NCBI RefSeq assembly: GCF_024703995.1
Contig: NZ_JAMXQV010000020.1
Span: 62,001 to 126,000 of the forward strand
Length of the DNA stretch: 64,000 bases
Direction of reading: 5' to 3'
From: Amycolatopsis iheyensis
GTDB taxonomy: Bacteria; Actinomycetota; Actinomycetes; Mycobacteriales; Pseudonocardiaceae
Below the pieces are notes generated by a model. That model made no database searches. It saw only the letters and a program-made list of their open reading frames with translations, and had not been told where the DNA came from. The position numbers were made by a program, and so were the translations under genes. Position 1 is the first letter of the stretch. Each line of letters opens with the position of its first letter. Below, one piece after another: positions 8,089-20,586 of this stretch.

Positions 8089-8382
8089 TCACTCGCTCGG
8101 CCAGCGAACGTGGTCCTCGTAGCCCGGGTTCTTCTTCAGATATCCGGCGATGAAGGGGCAGACGGGCACGATCGTCCGGCCGCGCGCGACGACGTCGTCC
8201 AGCGCGCCGGCCGCCAGGACCTTGCCCAGCCCCTGTCCGCCGAACGCGTCGTCGATCTCGGTGTGGGTGAACACGGTGAGCTCGCCGCGCTGGTTGTACC
8301 GCGCGAACCCGGCCAGCTTTTCGTCCGCCCACAGCTCGTACCGGCTCTCGGCCGGGTTGTCGACCACTCGGGTTTCGGGCAT
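8089..8382 (-). CDS. GNAT-type N-acetyltransferase, small (NATD1/YjdJ-like)
   Basis: A 97-residue protein of the single-domain GNAT group, similar in size and order to the YjdJ/NATD1 family. The fold core is visible: the substrate-side strands (RYELWADEKLAGFARYNQRGELTVFTHTEI), the acetyl-CoA pyrophosphate loop GGQGLGKVL at residues 48-56, and the tail CPFIAGYLKKNPGY, which is highly typical of the family. It uses acetyl-CoA, but the acceptor is unknown. The start is the ATG at 8382, behind AGGAGAT. It is divergent from geosmin synthase, with about 108 nt between them. Confidence 0.92.
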   Translation of the reverse strand: MPETRVVDNPAESRYELWADEKLAGFARYNQRGELTVFTHTEIDDAFGGQGLGKVLAAGALDDVVARGRTIVPVCPFIAGYLKKNPGYEDHVRWPSE

Positions 8383-8490
8383 CGGATCTCCTGTCGTCAC
8401 TGGGCCGGCCGGGGGACGTGCCCGGCCCGTTCGTGTGCATCCGGCCTGGTTCTCTTGGCGGCCCCCGACCCGGTTTGGTTGCCTCACGGG

Positions 8491-10599
<2,109 letters not shown>

Positions 10600-10660
10600 G
10601 CAGCGTTGTCCGCGCCACTCCGCCGGGCGTTCGCCGGGCGCGAGGGCGATACTCGACACC

Positions 10661-11452
10661 GTGAGCGGCTTCAACCTGCGTTTCCTCGGCCATTCGACGG
10701 TCCGGCTCGAACTCGGTGAGCGCGTCCTGCTGACCGATCCCGTGCTCACCACGCGGGTCGGCGGCCTCACCCGGGTCGTCCCGCCGCCCGCACCCGAGAC
10801 CTACGAGGGTGTCGACCTCGTCCTGCTCTCCCACCTCCACGGCGACCACCTGCACGTCCCCTCGCTGAAGCTGCTCGGCAAGCGGACCCGGATCGTCGTC
10901 CCGCGCGGGGCCGGGGCCTGGCTCGCCAAGAAGGGCTTCACGCGCGTCGAAGAGATCGCGCCCGGGGAGACCCTCGACGAAGGCGGCCTCACCATCACCG
11001 CCACGAAGGCCGTCCACTCCGGACACCGGTGGGGCCCGCGGCTCACCCACGGCCCGCAGAGTCCCGCCATCGGGCACGTGATCGAGACCAAGACCACGAA
11101 GGTCTACCACGCCGGCGACACCGACCTCTTCGACGAGATGGCGGACTTCGGCCCGGTCGACGTCGCGCTCCTGCCCGTCTGGGGCTGGGGGCCGAACCTC
11201 GGGCCGGGTCACCTGGACCCGGCCCGAGCCGCGCAGGCCGCCGAGCTCACCCAGGCCCGCGCCGCGCTCCCGGTGCACTGGGGCACCCTCGCCGTGCCCG
11301 GGCTGAAACGCACCGCCCGGATGCGCCGGCTGCTCGCCGACCCGCCGCGCGTGTTCGCCGCCGAGGTGCGCGCCAAGGGCATCGCCACCGAGGTCCTCTT
11401 CACCGAGCCCGGCGACGCCGTCGTGCTCCCCGCGGCCACGGACCGGGCGTGA
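10661..11452 (+). CDS. MBL-fold metal-dependent hydrolase (UlaG / NAPE-PLD-like)
   Basis: A 263-residue metallo-beta-lactamase-fold hydrolase. The zinc-binding HxHxDH motif is SHLHGDH (His58, His60, Asp62, His63); a later GDTD and the terminal PVHWGT supply the remaining ligands. The N-terminus NLRFLGHSTVRLEL is typical of the UlaG/NAPE-phospholipase D-like branch, whose members cut phosphoesters in lactones or N-acyl phospholipids; the substrate is not known here. The start is GTG at 10661. Its TGA overlaps the GTG of the DedA gene, beginning a chain of five genes with 4-bp overlaps. Confidence 0.9.
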   Translation: MSGFNLRFLGHSTVRLELGERVLLTDPVLTTRVGGLTRVVPPPAPETYEGVDLVLLSHLHGDHLHVPSLKLLGKRTRIVVPRGAGAWLAKKGFTRVEEIAPGETLDEGGLTITATKAVHSGHRWGPRLTHGPQSPAIGHVIETKTTKVYHAGDTDLFDEMADFGPVDVALLPVWGWGPNLGPGHLDPARAAQAAELTQARAALPVHWGTLAVPGLKRTARMRRLLADPPRVFAAEVRAKGIATEVLFTEPGDAVVLPAATDRA

Positions 11453-12042
11453 ACTGGACCGACCCGGCCGCCATCGGGTACCCGGCCCTCTTCGGCGGCG
11501 TGCTGCTCGGCTCGATCATCCCGATCGTCCCCACCGGCGCGGTCGTCGGCGCCGCGGCCGCCGTCGCGACCACCACCGACCACCTGTCCCTGCCGCTGGT
11601 CATCGTCCTGGCCACGCTCGGCGCGTACCTCGGCGACGTCGTGACGTTCGGGATCCCGCGCCTGGGCAGCGAAGCCGCCTTCCGGTGGATCAGCCGCCGC
11701 CAGCCCGCCGAACGGCTCGAGAAGGCCCGCGAGCAGTTCACCCGGCGCGGCTGGCAGCTCATCGTCGTCGGCCGGCTCGTCCCGGCCGGGCGGATCCCGG
11801 TGCTCCTGGCCGCCGCCGCGCTCGGCTACCCGTGGCGGCGGCTGCTGCCCGCCGCGCTCGTCGCCTGCGTGCTGTGGGCGACCGCGTACGCCTTGCTCGG
11901 GATCGTCAGCGGGGGCATCTTCGACTCACCGCTCGTCGCGACGCTGCTGGCGACGGTGCTGGTCCTGCTGGTCACCGTGCTGCTCAACCTGATCGCCCGG
12001 TGGCGCCGCAAAGCCAAGGAGAAGACGGGAGACCGAGTGTGA
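11449..12042 (+). CDS. DedA family membrane protein
   Basis: A 197-residue polytopic inner-membrane protein of the DedA/SNARE-associated superfamily, whose members move phospholipid or undecaprenyl phosphate between leaflets. Family hallmarks are visible: the first re-entrant/TM region (ALFGGVLLGSIIPIVPTGAV), GAYLGDVVTFGIPRLG, and the conserved FTRRGWQLIVVGRLVPAGR followed by LLAAAALGYPWRR. About four to five hydrophobic segments are seen, and the tail is highly basic. The GTG at 11449 overlaps the previous stop by 4 bp and its own stop overlaps the phosphodiesterase start, so translation is probably coupled. The transport substrate is unknown. Confidence 0.9.
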   Translation: MNWTDPAAIGYPALFGGVLLGSIIPIVPTGAVVGAAAAVATTTDHLSLPLVIVLATLGAYLGDVVTFGIPRLGSEAAFRWISRRQPAERLEKAREQFTRRGWQLIVVGRLVPAGRIPVLLAAAALGYPWRRLLPAALVACVLWATAYALLGIVSGGIFDSPLVATLLATVLVLLVTVLLNLIARWRRKAKEKTGDRV

Positions 12043-14147
12043 CGACGACCGCGCCGAAGGGCCGCCTGCTGCGCGGCGGCCGCGCCGTCGCCCGCATCCT
12101 GCTGGTGTGGGCCGCCGTGACCGGCGCGCTGCGCCTGCTCGACGTGCTGCTCGACGGCTTCCGGATGACGCACTGGTGGCAGCCGACGGTCTGCGCGCTG
12201 GCGCTGGGTGTGCTGGTCGCCTTCGGCTGGCCGCTGGCCATGCGGATCGCCTACCCGCTGGCGTTCTTCACGTTCGGGCTCTTCGGGTTCCTGCTGCTCG
12301 GCGCGGGCACGCTCGCGGTGTTCCGGACGATCCCCGGCGTCGAGCTGGTCGGGTTCCGGACCGCGGTGATCGTCACCGTCGCCATGGCCGGGGTCGGCGC
12401 GCTCATCTCGACGGCGCTCGCCGTGGACGAGGACGAGATCTTCTTCCGCCGCGCCAACCGCCGCCGTCGTCGCCACGCCACCGCGCCCGGCGCCGCCGAG
12501 CAGCCGCCCGGCGTGGTCTTCCTGCAGATCGACGGCCTCGGCTTCGACACCGTCCGCCGCGCGGTCCGCGACGGCGACATGCCGACGCTGGCCGCCTGGC
12601 TCGCCGAGGGCAGCCACACGCTGACGCCGTGGCACACCGACTGGAGCTCGCAGACCGGCGCGAGCGTGTGCGGCATCCTGCACGGGGACAACCACGACAT
12701 CCTCGGCTTCCGCTGGTACGAAAAGGACCGCGACCACGTGATGGCGTGCGCGCACCCGACCGACGCGGCCGAGATCGAACGCCGGCACTCCGACGGGCGC
12801 GGGCTGCTCTCGGGCGACGGCGCCAGCCGCGGCAACCTCTTCTCCGGCGACGCCGAGCACGTCAGCCTCACCATGAGCTCGATCCCGGTGCTGGTGCCGA
12901 AGGACCTGCGCCACCGGCAGCGCGACCGGCTCGGCGCGGGGTACTACGCCTACTTCGCGAACCCGGTCAACGCGCTGCGGACGTTCGTCGTCGCGCTGGC
13001 CGACGTCTTCCGCGAGATCAACGCGTCGGTCCGCCAGCGCCGGGCCGGCGTGGTGCCGCGGATCCCGCGCGGCGGCTGGTACCCGCTGGCCCGCCCGGGC
13101 ACGACGGTGATCGCGCGTGACGTCGTCGTGTCGGCGATCCTCGGCGACATGCTGGCCGGGCGGCCGGTGGTGTACGCGGACTTCCTCGGCTACGACGAGG
13201 TCGCGCACCACTCCGGCATCGAGCGGTTCGACACGCTGTCCGTGCTGCGCTCGATCGACCAGCAGATCGCGCGGCTGCACCGGGCTTCGCGGCTCGCCCC
13301 GCGCCGCTACCACATCGTCGCGCTGTCGGACCACGGCCAGACCCAGGGCCAGGCGTTCTCGGAGCGGTTCGGCGAGACGATCGAGGCGTACGTCGGCCGG
13401 CTGTGCGGTGGTTCGCCGACGGCGTCCGCCGGCAAGCGGCGGCAGGCCGAGAGCTGGCAGATCAACGCGGCGCTGGCGGAGGCGACGAAGGGCGGCGGCC
13501 TGATCGCGCGCCGGCTGCGGGGCCGCGTCGAGAACGCCGAGTGCGCCGACGACCGCCCCCGCACGGAGTCCGGGTCACCGGGCGCGGTGACGCGCGTGGC
13601 GCCGGGCGTGGTCGTGGTGGTGTCCGGGCACACGGCGATGGTGTCGTTCACCGAGCACGAAGGCCGGGTCGAGCTGGAGACGATCGAGCGCGAGCACCCC
13701 GACCTGCTGCCGACGCTGGTGGATCACCCGGGCGTCGGGTTCATGCTGGTGCGCAGCCGCGAGTTCGGCCCGGTGGTCCTGGGCCGCGACGGCCTGCACC
13801 GGCTCGCGTCCGGCGTCGTCATCGGCGAGGACCCGCTGCTGCCCTACGGCCCGCACGCGGCGGACCTGGTCCGCCGGGTCGACACGTTCCCGCACTGCGC
13901 GGACGTGATGATCAACAGCCGCTACGACCCGGACTCGGACCAGGCGTCCCCGTTCGAGACGCACGTGGGCTCGCACGGCGGGCTCGGCGGGCCGCAGCAG
14001 CGCGGGTTCGTGGTGCACCCGCGTTCGCTGGCGCCGCTGGGTGAGGTCGTCGGGGCGGAGGCGCTGCACCGGGTGTTTCGAGGTTGGCTGACCGAGCTGG
14101 GGCACCCTTCGCCCGTTCCCGACGCTGTTTCGGAGGTTGTTTCGTGA
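12039..14147 (+). CDS. membrane-anchored alkaline phosphatase/phosphodiesterase-superfamily protein with holin-4-2-like N-terminus
   Basis: A 702-residue protein with two parts. Residues about 15-140 hold four transmembrane helices resembling the Phage_holin_4_2 membrane domain. Residues about 160-690 form a type I phosphodiesterase/alkaline phosphatase-superfamily domain. Its metal-site strand is VVFLQIDGLG with a nearby candidate nucleophile Thr/Ser in SSQTGAS, and the other metal ligands lie in YADFLGYDEVAHHSG and LSDHGQT. The protein probably acts on a phosphoester or phospholipid at the membrane. The holin similarity reflects membrane topology and is no sign of phage. GTG start at 12039 in a 4-bp overlap; it is the central and largest gene of the five-gene operon. 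Confidence 0.86.
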   Translation: MTTTAPKGRLLRGGRAVARILLVWAAVTGALRLLDVLLDGFRMTHWWQPTVCALALGVLVAFGWPLAMRIAYPLAFFTFGLFGFLLLGAGTLAVFRTIPGVELVGFRTAVIVTVAMAGVGALISTALAVDEDEIFFRRANRRRRRHATAPGAAEQPPGVVFLQIDGLGFDTVRRAVRDGDMPTLAAWLAEGSHTLTPWHTDWSSQTGASVCGILHGDNHDILGFRWYEKDRDHVMACAHPTDAAEIERRHSDGRGLLSGDGASRGNLFSGDAEHVSLTMSSIPVLVPKDLRHRQRDRLGAGYYAYFANPVNALRTFVVALADVFREINASVRQRRAGVVPRIPRGGWYPLARPGTTVIARDVVVSAILGDMLAGRPVVYADFLGYDEVAHHSGIERFDTLSVLRSIDQQIARLHRASRLAPRRYHIVALSDHGQTQGQAFSERFGETIEAYVGRLCGGSPTASAGKRRQAESWQINAALAEATKGGGLIARRLRGRVENAECADDRPRTESGSPGAVTRVAPGVVVVVSGHTAMVSFTEHEGRVELETIEREHPDLLPTLVDHPGVGFMLVRSREFGPVVLGRDGLHRLASGVVIGEDPLLPYGPHAADLVRRVDTFPHCADVMINSRYDPDSDQASPFETHVGSHGGLGGPQQRGFVVHPRSLAPLGEVVGAEALHRVFRGWLTELGHPSPVPDAVSEVVS

Positions 14148-14374
14148 GTTTGACGGTGTACGGCGCTTCCTGGTGCCCGGACGTGAAGCGCAGCCGCGCG
14201 CTGCTCGACCGCGAGGGCGTCGAATATTCCTATGTGGACGTCGAGGCGGACGAGGCCGCCGAGGCGCGGGTCCGCGAGTTGCAGGATGGCGCCCGGCGGA
14301 TTCCGACGATCGTCTGGGACGACGGGAGTTTCCTGGTCGAGCCGTCCGACGACGAGCTGAGCGCACGGCTGTGA
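14144..14374 (+). CDS. glutaredoxin-like (mycoredoxin-type) protein, monothiol
   Basis: A 76-residue thioredoxin-fold protein. The active site is WCPDVKRS: the usual CxxC is reduced to one cysteine (CPDV), so it is monothiol. The cis-proline element RRIPTIV and the C-terminal DGSFLVEPSDDEL match the glutaredoxin/mycoredoxin family, which in actinomycetes serves mycothiol-linked redox reactions. The start is GTG at 14144, overlapping the previous stop by 4 bp; GGAGG lies about 11 nt upstream, inside the preceding gene. As the fourth gene in a membrane-lipid-looking operon it may protect or reset one of its partners; this is inference. Confidence 0.88.
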   Translation: MSLTVYGASWCPDVKRSRALLDREGVEYSYVDVEADEAAEARVRELQDGARRIPTIVWDDGSFLVEPSDDELSARL

Positions 14375-15315
14375 AGCTGCTGCGCGAACTGCCGCTCGGC
14401 ACGCGGGTCGTCGTGCGGTACCGGATCGACGGCGGGTTCACCGACGCGCTCGGGAACCTCATTGCCCGGGACGACACCACGTGCACCGTGGACACCCGCC
14501 GGGGACCGGTCGTCGTGGCGTTCGACGCCGTCTCCCTGGCCAAGCCGGTTCCCCCGCCGCCGACCCGGAAATCGCGGTTCGACGAACTGGTCGTCGAAGC
14601 CGACGCGGTGTCCGTCGACGGCTGGGACTTCTCCTGGCTCGACGGCCGCGCCACCGAAACCCGCCCGTCCTGGGGTTACCAGCGGCTGCTGGGCGAGCGC
14701 CTCGCGGGCGTCCAGGCCGCGCTCGACCTCGAGACCGGCGGCGGCGAAGTCCTCGACGGCTGCCCGTCCCTGCCGCCGCTGATGGCCGCCACCGAGTCGT
14801 GGCCGCCCAACGTCGCGCGCGCGTCGGAGCTGCTGAGGCAGCGTGGGGTCGTCGTCGTGGCCACCGAGGGCATTCCCTTCGGCGACAACGTGTTCGACCT
14901 CGTCTCCAGCCGGCACCCGGTGACGACCGCGTGGGCCGAGATCGCCCGCGTCCTGCGCCCGGGCGGGAGCTACTTCTCGCAGCAGGTCGGGCCGGCGAGT
15001 GTGTTCGAGCTGGTCGAGTTCTTCCTCGGTCCCCAGCCGGCGGAAGGACGCAACAGCCGCCACCCCGACCGCGCCGTGAAGGCAGCCGGGGAAGCAGGCC
15101 TCGAAGTCATCGATCTGCGGTCGGAGTCCCTCCGCACCGAGTTCTTCGACATCGGCGCGGTGGTCTACTTCCTGCGCAAGGTGATCTGGATGGTGCCGGG
15201 CTTCACGGTGGAGCAGTACCTGCCGAAACTACGGGAGCTGCACGAGCTGATCGAGCGCGACGGCCCGTTCGTCGCGCACACCACGCGGTTCCTCATCGAG
15301 GCCCGGAAGCCTTGA
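14371..15315 (+). CDS. methyltransferase-domain protein with N-terminal Rv0428c-type SH3-like domain
   Basis: A 314-residue protein. Residues 1-55 (LGTRVVVRYRIDGGFTDALG, then VTVDTRRGPVVV-like strands) resemble the SH3-like N-terminal domain found before acetyltransferases of the Rv0428c type. From about residue 70 it is a class I SAM-dependent methyltransferase: motif I is ALDLETGGGE, then PPLMAATESWPPNVARA, and ARVLRPGGSYFSQQVGP is the typical post-motif strand. The combination looks like a domain swap relative to the acetyltransferase relatives. Its substrate is unknown. The GTG at 14371 is in a 4-bp overlap, and it is the last gene of the operon. Its end overlaps the convergent TetR gene by 23 bp. 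Confidence 0.85.
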   Translation: MKLLRELPLGTRVVVRYRIDGGFTDALGNLIARDDTTCTVDTRRGPVVVAFDAVSLAKPVPPPPTRKSRFDELVVEADAVSVDGWDFSWLDGRATETRPSWGYQRLLGERLAGVQAALDLETGGGEVLDGCPSLPPLMAATESWPPNVARASELLRQRGVVVVATEGIPFGDNVFDLVSSRHPVTTAWAEIARVLRPGGSYFSQQVGPASVFELVEFFLGPQPAEGRNSRHPDRAVKAAGEAGLEVIDLRSESLRTEFFDIGAVVYFLRKVIWMVPGFTVEQYLPKLRELHELIERDGPFVAHTTRFLIEARKP

Positions 15316-16078
15316 CGATCGCCGCTTCGACGCCGTCCAGCAGCAGCTCCAAGCCCGCCTCGAACGCCAGCCGCGCCTCGCGTTCGAGGTAGGGCTCGTC
15401 CGACGGCTCACCCGACGGCAACCGCGCCACCGTCGGGAAGCGGGCCGCCAGGTCCGGCACCAGCTCGCCGAGCAGCGCCGACCGCGCGTACCACCAGTCC
15501 TCTTCGGACAGTCCGGTCTCGCGGGCCGCCTGGCGGGACTCCGCCGCCGTCTGGACCGAGCCGCGGACGACGTTGAACAGCGCCGACACCACCCAGCGCA
15601 CCCGCGCCAGCGGCAATCCCGTCGTTGCCAGTACCGACAGCAGCGTCTCCTGGACGTGGAACTCCCCCGGTCCCAACACCGGCCGCGCCGGGGAGACCTG
15701 CAGCAGCCAGGGGTGGCGCAGGTGCAGGTCCCACAGGGCGTCGGCCAAAGCCAAAGCCGCCGGACGCCAACCGTCGGACGAAGAAAACGATGAAGGCAGT
15801 TCACCCAGGGTCCGGTCGTACATGAGGTCGACCAGCTCGGTCTTGCCCGGCACGTACGTGTACAGCGCCATCGCCGTCCGGCCGAGCCGCTCGCCGACCG
15901 AGCGCATCGACAGCGCCGTCATGCCCTCGGCGTCGGCGATGTCGATCGCCGCCGCGACGATCGCCTCCACCGACAGCCCCGGTTTGGGGCCTGGGCCCGT
16001 GCGCGGCGCGACCACGCGCGGCCCCCACAGCAGCTCCATGGACCGGCGGGCGTCGCCCTGACCCGCGAAGACGACCAC
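15293..16078 (-). CDS. TetR/AcrR family regulator with TetR_C-type ligand domain
   Basis: A 261-residue repressor. The DNA-binding helix-turn-helix lies at about residues 36-80 (AIDIADAEGMTALSMRSVGE, then LGRTAMALYTYVPGKTELVD). Length and C-terminal pattern match the TetR_C (tetracycline-repressor C-domain) group. The start is GTG at 16078 with AAGGAG 9 nt upstream; an internal ATG at 16039 is a shorter alternative. It is divergent from the UvrA-like gene, and the 76-nt region between them carries two copies of an ACTTTA-N5-TAAAGT-type operator, so it most likely represses both itself and the UvrA-SIP operon until a ligand, perhaps a DNA-active drug, is present. The regulon is inference. Confidence 0.92.
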   Translation of the reverse strand: MVVFAGQGDARRSMELLWGPRVVAPRTGPGPKPGLSVEAIVAAAIDIADAEGMTALSMRSVGERLGRTAMALYTYVPGKTELVDLMYDRTLGELPSSFSSSDGWRPAALALADALWDLHLRHPWLLQVSPARPVLGPGEFHVQETLLSVLATTGLPLARVRWVVSALFNVVRGSVQTAAESRQAARETGLSEEDWWYARSALLGELVPDLAARFPTVARLPSGEPSDEPYLEREARLAFEAGLELLLDGVEAAIVKASGPR

Positions 16079-16087
16079 CTTGCCGAC

Positions 16088-16139
16088 TCCTTACACCCTA
16101 AAGTATTGTACGATCGAGAATCACTTTACAGCCTAAAGT
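16088..16139. promoter_or_regulatory. twin TetR operators between tetR and uvrA-like genes
   Basis: Site 2 is ACTTTA-CAGCC-TAAAGT (16123-16139), a perfect 6-bp-arm inverted repeat. Site 1 is TCCTTA-CACCC-TAAAGT (16088-16104), with the right arm identical and the left arm diverged. They lie 35 bp apart in the 76-nt divergent promoter region; site 2 ends 15 nt before the UvrA-like ATG and site 1 lies beside the regulator start. The arrangement fits autoregulation plus repression of the resistance-like operon. Confidence 0.72.
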
Positions 16140-16154
16140 ATCAAGAAGGACAGC

Positions 16155-18424
<2,270 letters not shown>

Positions 18425-18428
<4 letters not shown>

Positions 18429-19213
18429 ACGCCACCGGACTGCTCGAAGTGACGGCGGTGCGGCGGGTGACCCCGGGCACCGTGCGCGTGACGTTCACCG
18501 GCTCCGGGTTGCGCGAGCTGGACGCGTGGCCGGACCAGCAGCTCAAGCTCCTGTTCCCGCCGCCGGGCCGCCCGGTGCGGCTGCCGTCCGCCGACGACGA
18601 CGTCATGCGCTGGTACCAGGCGTACCTGGCGATCCCCGAGGACGAGCGGCCGGTGATGCGCAGCTACACGGTGCGCGGCCGGGACGGCGCCACGATCGAC
18701 GTCGACTTCGTGCTGCACACCGGCGCGGACGGCCCGGCGACGGCGTGGGCCCGGACGGCGTCGCCGGGGGACGTCCTGGGCCGCTACGGGCCGGACGCCG
18801 CCTACCGCCGTCCGGTGCCGAAGGCGGACACGGTGCTGCTGGCCGGGGACGAGACCGCGCTGCCCGCCATCGCCACCCTGCTGTCCGAAGTGGACAACGC
18901 GGTGGTGTTCGTCGAGATCCCGGACGCGGCCGAGGAGCAGCCGCTGCCCGTCCACTGGCTGCACCGGAACGGCGCGCCCCACGGGGCCAAGCTGCTCGAC
19001 TCCGTGCGCGGCGCCGAGCTGGCGCCGGGATCGGCCGCCTGGCTCGCGGGCGAGGCAGGCATGGTGCGGTCGCTGCGCCGGCACCTCGTGCGGGAGCGGG
19101 GCTTCGCCAAGAGCGTCGTCGAGTTCACCGGCTACTGGCGGCGCGCGCTGACCCAGGACGATGCGCCGACGCCCGAGGACCTGGCCGACGCACAGGAAAA
19201 GCTGGGCGGCTAG
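18425..19213 (+). CDS. siderophore-interacting protein (NADPH-dependent ferric-siderophore reductase family)
   Basis: A 262-residue flavoprotein of the SIP/ViuB family. The N-terminal FAD-binding beta-barrel (about 5-125) has the flavin motif MRSYTVR, and the C-terminal NAD(P)H-binding SIP domain (about 130-262) starts ADTVLLAGDETALPAIATLL and ends with GFAKSVVEFTGYWRRAL, the typical tail. Such proteins reduce ferric siderophores in the cytoplasm. The GTG start overlaps the stop of the UvrA-like gene by 4 bp, so both are translated from one TetR-controlled message. No siderophore synthesis or uptake genes are near, so its pairing with a DNA-protection ATPase suggests another redox substrate, perhaps a drug; this is inference. 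Confidence 0.93.
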
Positions 19214-19229
19214 TGGCAGACTCGCCGGC

Positions 19230-20120
19230 GTGGGCACGGAAGAAGCGCTGGCCGCGGCGGGCATCGACCCGGCTTCGGTGGTCGCGAGCGAAGTCATCGG
19301 CGGGGGCACCTACAACACGGCGATCCGGCTGAGGCTGGCCGACGGCCGGCGGCTGGTGCTGAAGATCGCGCCGGTCGCGGCGGGTCTGTCCCACGAACAC
19401 GACCTCCTGGCCACGGAGGCGGAGTACTACCGCCTGGCGTCCGGGCCGCTGCCGTCGGTCGTCGGCGCCGGGCCCGGGTTCCTGCTGATGACGGAGCTGC
19501 CGGGCGTCCCGTGGTCGCAGGTGCCCGACACTCGTCCGCGAGCGCGGGCCGAGCTGGGCGGGATCGTCGCCGGGCTGCACAAGACCACCGGCGACCGGTA
19601 CGGCTACCCGCAGGAGCCGCCGCACCCGACGTGGCCGGCGGCGTTCACGGCGATGATGGACGCGGTCCTGGCCGACGCCGTCCGGTACGGCGTCCCGCTG
19701 CCCCGCCCGGCCGCCGAGATCGCCCACCTGACGCGCCGGCACGAGCCGCTCCTCGAGCTCGTCACGACGCCGGTGCTGGTCCACTTCGACCTGTGGGACG
19801 GCAACATCCTGCTCGACGGCGGCCGGGTGTCCGGCATCATCGACGCCGAGCGGGCCTTCTGGGGCGACCCGGTGGCGGAGTTCGTCTCGCTGACGTTGTT
19901 CCGCGAACCCGACCGCGAGCTCCTGGACGGCTACCGCGCGGCGGGCGGCCCGGTGGAGTTCGGCATGCCGGCGTGGGCGCGGCTCGGGCTCTACCGCGTC
20001 TACCTCGACCTGATCATGCTGGTGGAGATGGTCCCGCGGCACTACGACGACGCGGACCGCGCGCGCTTCCTGAGGGCTCGCTTGAGCGACGACCTCGACG
20101 CCCTGCGACGCGCGGTGTGA
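19230..20120 (+). CDS. aminoglycoside-phosphotransferase-family (APH-fold) kinase
   Basis: A 296-residue small-molecule kinase of the APH/choline kinase fold. The ATP-side is seen in EVIGGGTYNTAIRLRLADG and the Lys in RRLVLKIAP. The catalytic loop is LVHFDLWDGNILLD (Brenner motif HxDxxxxN), and the Mg-binding IIDAERAFWGDPVAEF follows. The phosphate acceptor is not predictable; most chromosomal members are not aminoglycoside resistance enzymes. The start is GTG at 19230, 17 nt behind the SIP stop, so it may be the third gene of the TetR-controlled unit, though no strong Shine-Dalgarno is seen. An upstream in-frame ATG inside the SIP gene is rejected. Confidence 0.87.
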   Translation: MGTEEALAAAGIDPASVVASEVIGGGTYNTAIRLRLADGRRLVLKIAPVAAGLSHEHDLLATEAEYYRLASGPLPSVVGAGPGFLLMTELPGVPWSQVPDTRPRARAELGGIVAGLHKTTGDRYGYPQEPPHPTWPAAFTAMMDAVLADAVRYGVPLPRPAAEIAHLTRRHEPLLELVTTPVLVHFDLWDGNILLDGGRVSGIIDAERAFWGDPVAEFVSLTLFREPDRELLDGYRAAGGPVEFGMPAWARLGLYRVYLDLIMLVEMVPRHYDDADRARFLRARLSDDLDALRRAV

Positions 20121-20174
20121 TGAAGTCGCGAACTCGCCAGCCCGGAACCCCCTGTGCCACTTAGGGTCGCGGGC

Positions 20175-20579
20175 ATGAGCCGCGAGATCGTCCAGCACGC
20201 CTGGCGGGAGTTCGCCAGCCACGACGCCGACCGCATCGCCGCGGTGTTCACCGAGGACGCCGAATGGCTGGCGCCGCCGGGAAACGCCACCGCGGTCGCT
20301 CTCGGCGGGACGTCGCACATGGTCGGGCGGGACGCGATCGTGCGGTTCCTCGCGGTGGACTTCCCCCGCTTCTTCGTCAGCGACGTGGCGGTCACGGTCC
20401 ACGGCATGCACGCCGACGGCGACCGCGTCGTCGTGGAGGAGACCATGACGGCGACGCTGGCGAACGGCAACCACTACGCCAACGACTACTGCCTGGTGTT
20501 CGAGCTGCGCGACGGGCGCATCCACCGGGTGCGCGAGTACATGGACACCGCCCGCGGCCACCGCATGGTCTTCGGCTGA
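20175..20579 (+). CDS. SnoaL-like / NTF2-like protein
   Basis: A 134-residue cone-shaped NTF2-like protein. The family pattern is visible: N-terminal helix (REIVQHAWREFASHDADRIA), VFTEDAEWLAPP, the GRDAIVRFLAVDFPRFF segment, VVVEETMTATLANGNHYANDYCLVFELRDGRI, and the closing REYMDTA. Members include ketosteroid-isomerase-like enzymes and small polyketide cyclases; no catalytic assignment is possible. The start is the ATG at 20175. It lies 54 nt behind the kinase gene and 7 nt before the convergent TetR stop. Confidence 0.85.
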   Translation: MSREIVQHAWREFASHDADRIAAVFTEDAEWLAPPGNATAVALGGTSHMVGRDAIVRFLAVDFPRFFVSDVAVTVHGMHADGDRVVVEETMTATLANGNHYANDYCLVFELRDGRIHRVREYMDTARGHRMVFG

Positions 20580-20586
20580 CCCGCGA

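Noticed and set aside
12039..14147. Prophage holin or lysis gene
   Set aside because: Only the four-helix N-terminus resembles holins; the rest is a phosphodiesterase domain and no phage genes are near.
19230..20120. Aminoglycoside resistance gene
   Set aside because: The fold is shared by many small-molecule kinases; no similarity to a specific resistance class could be seen.
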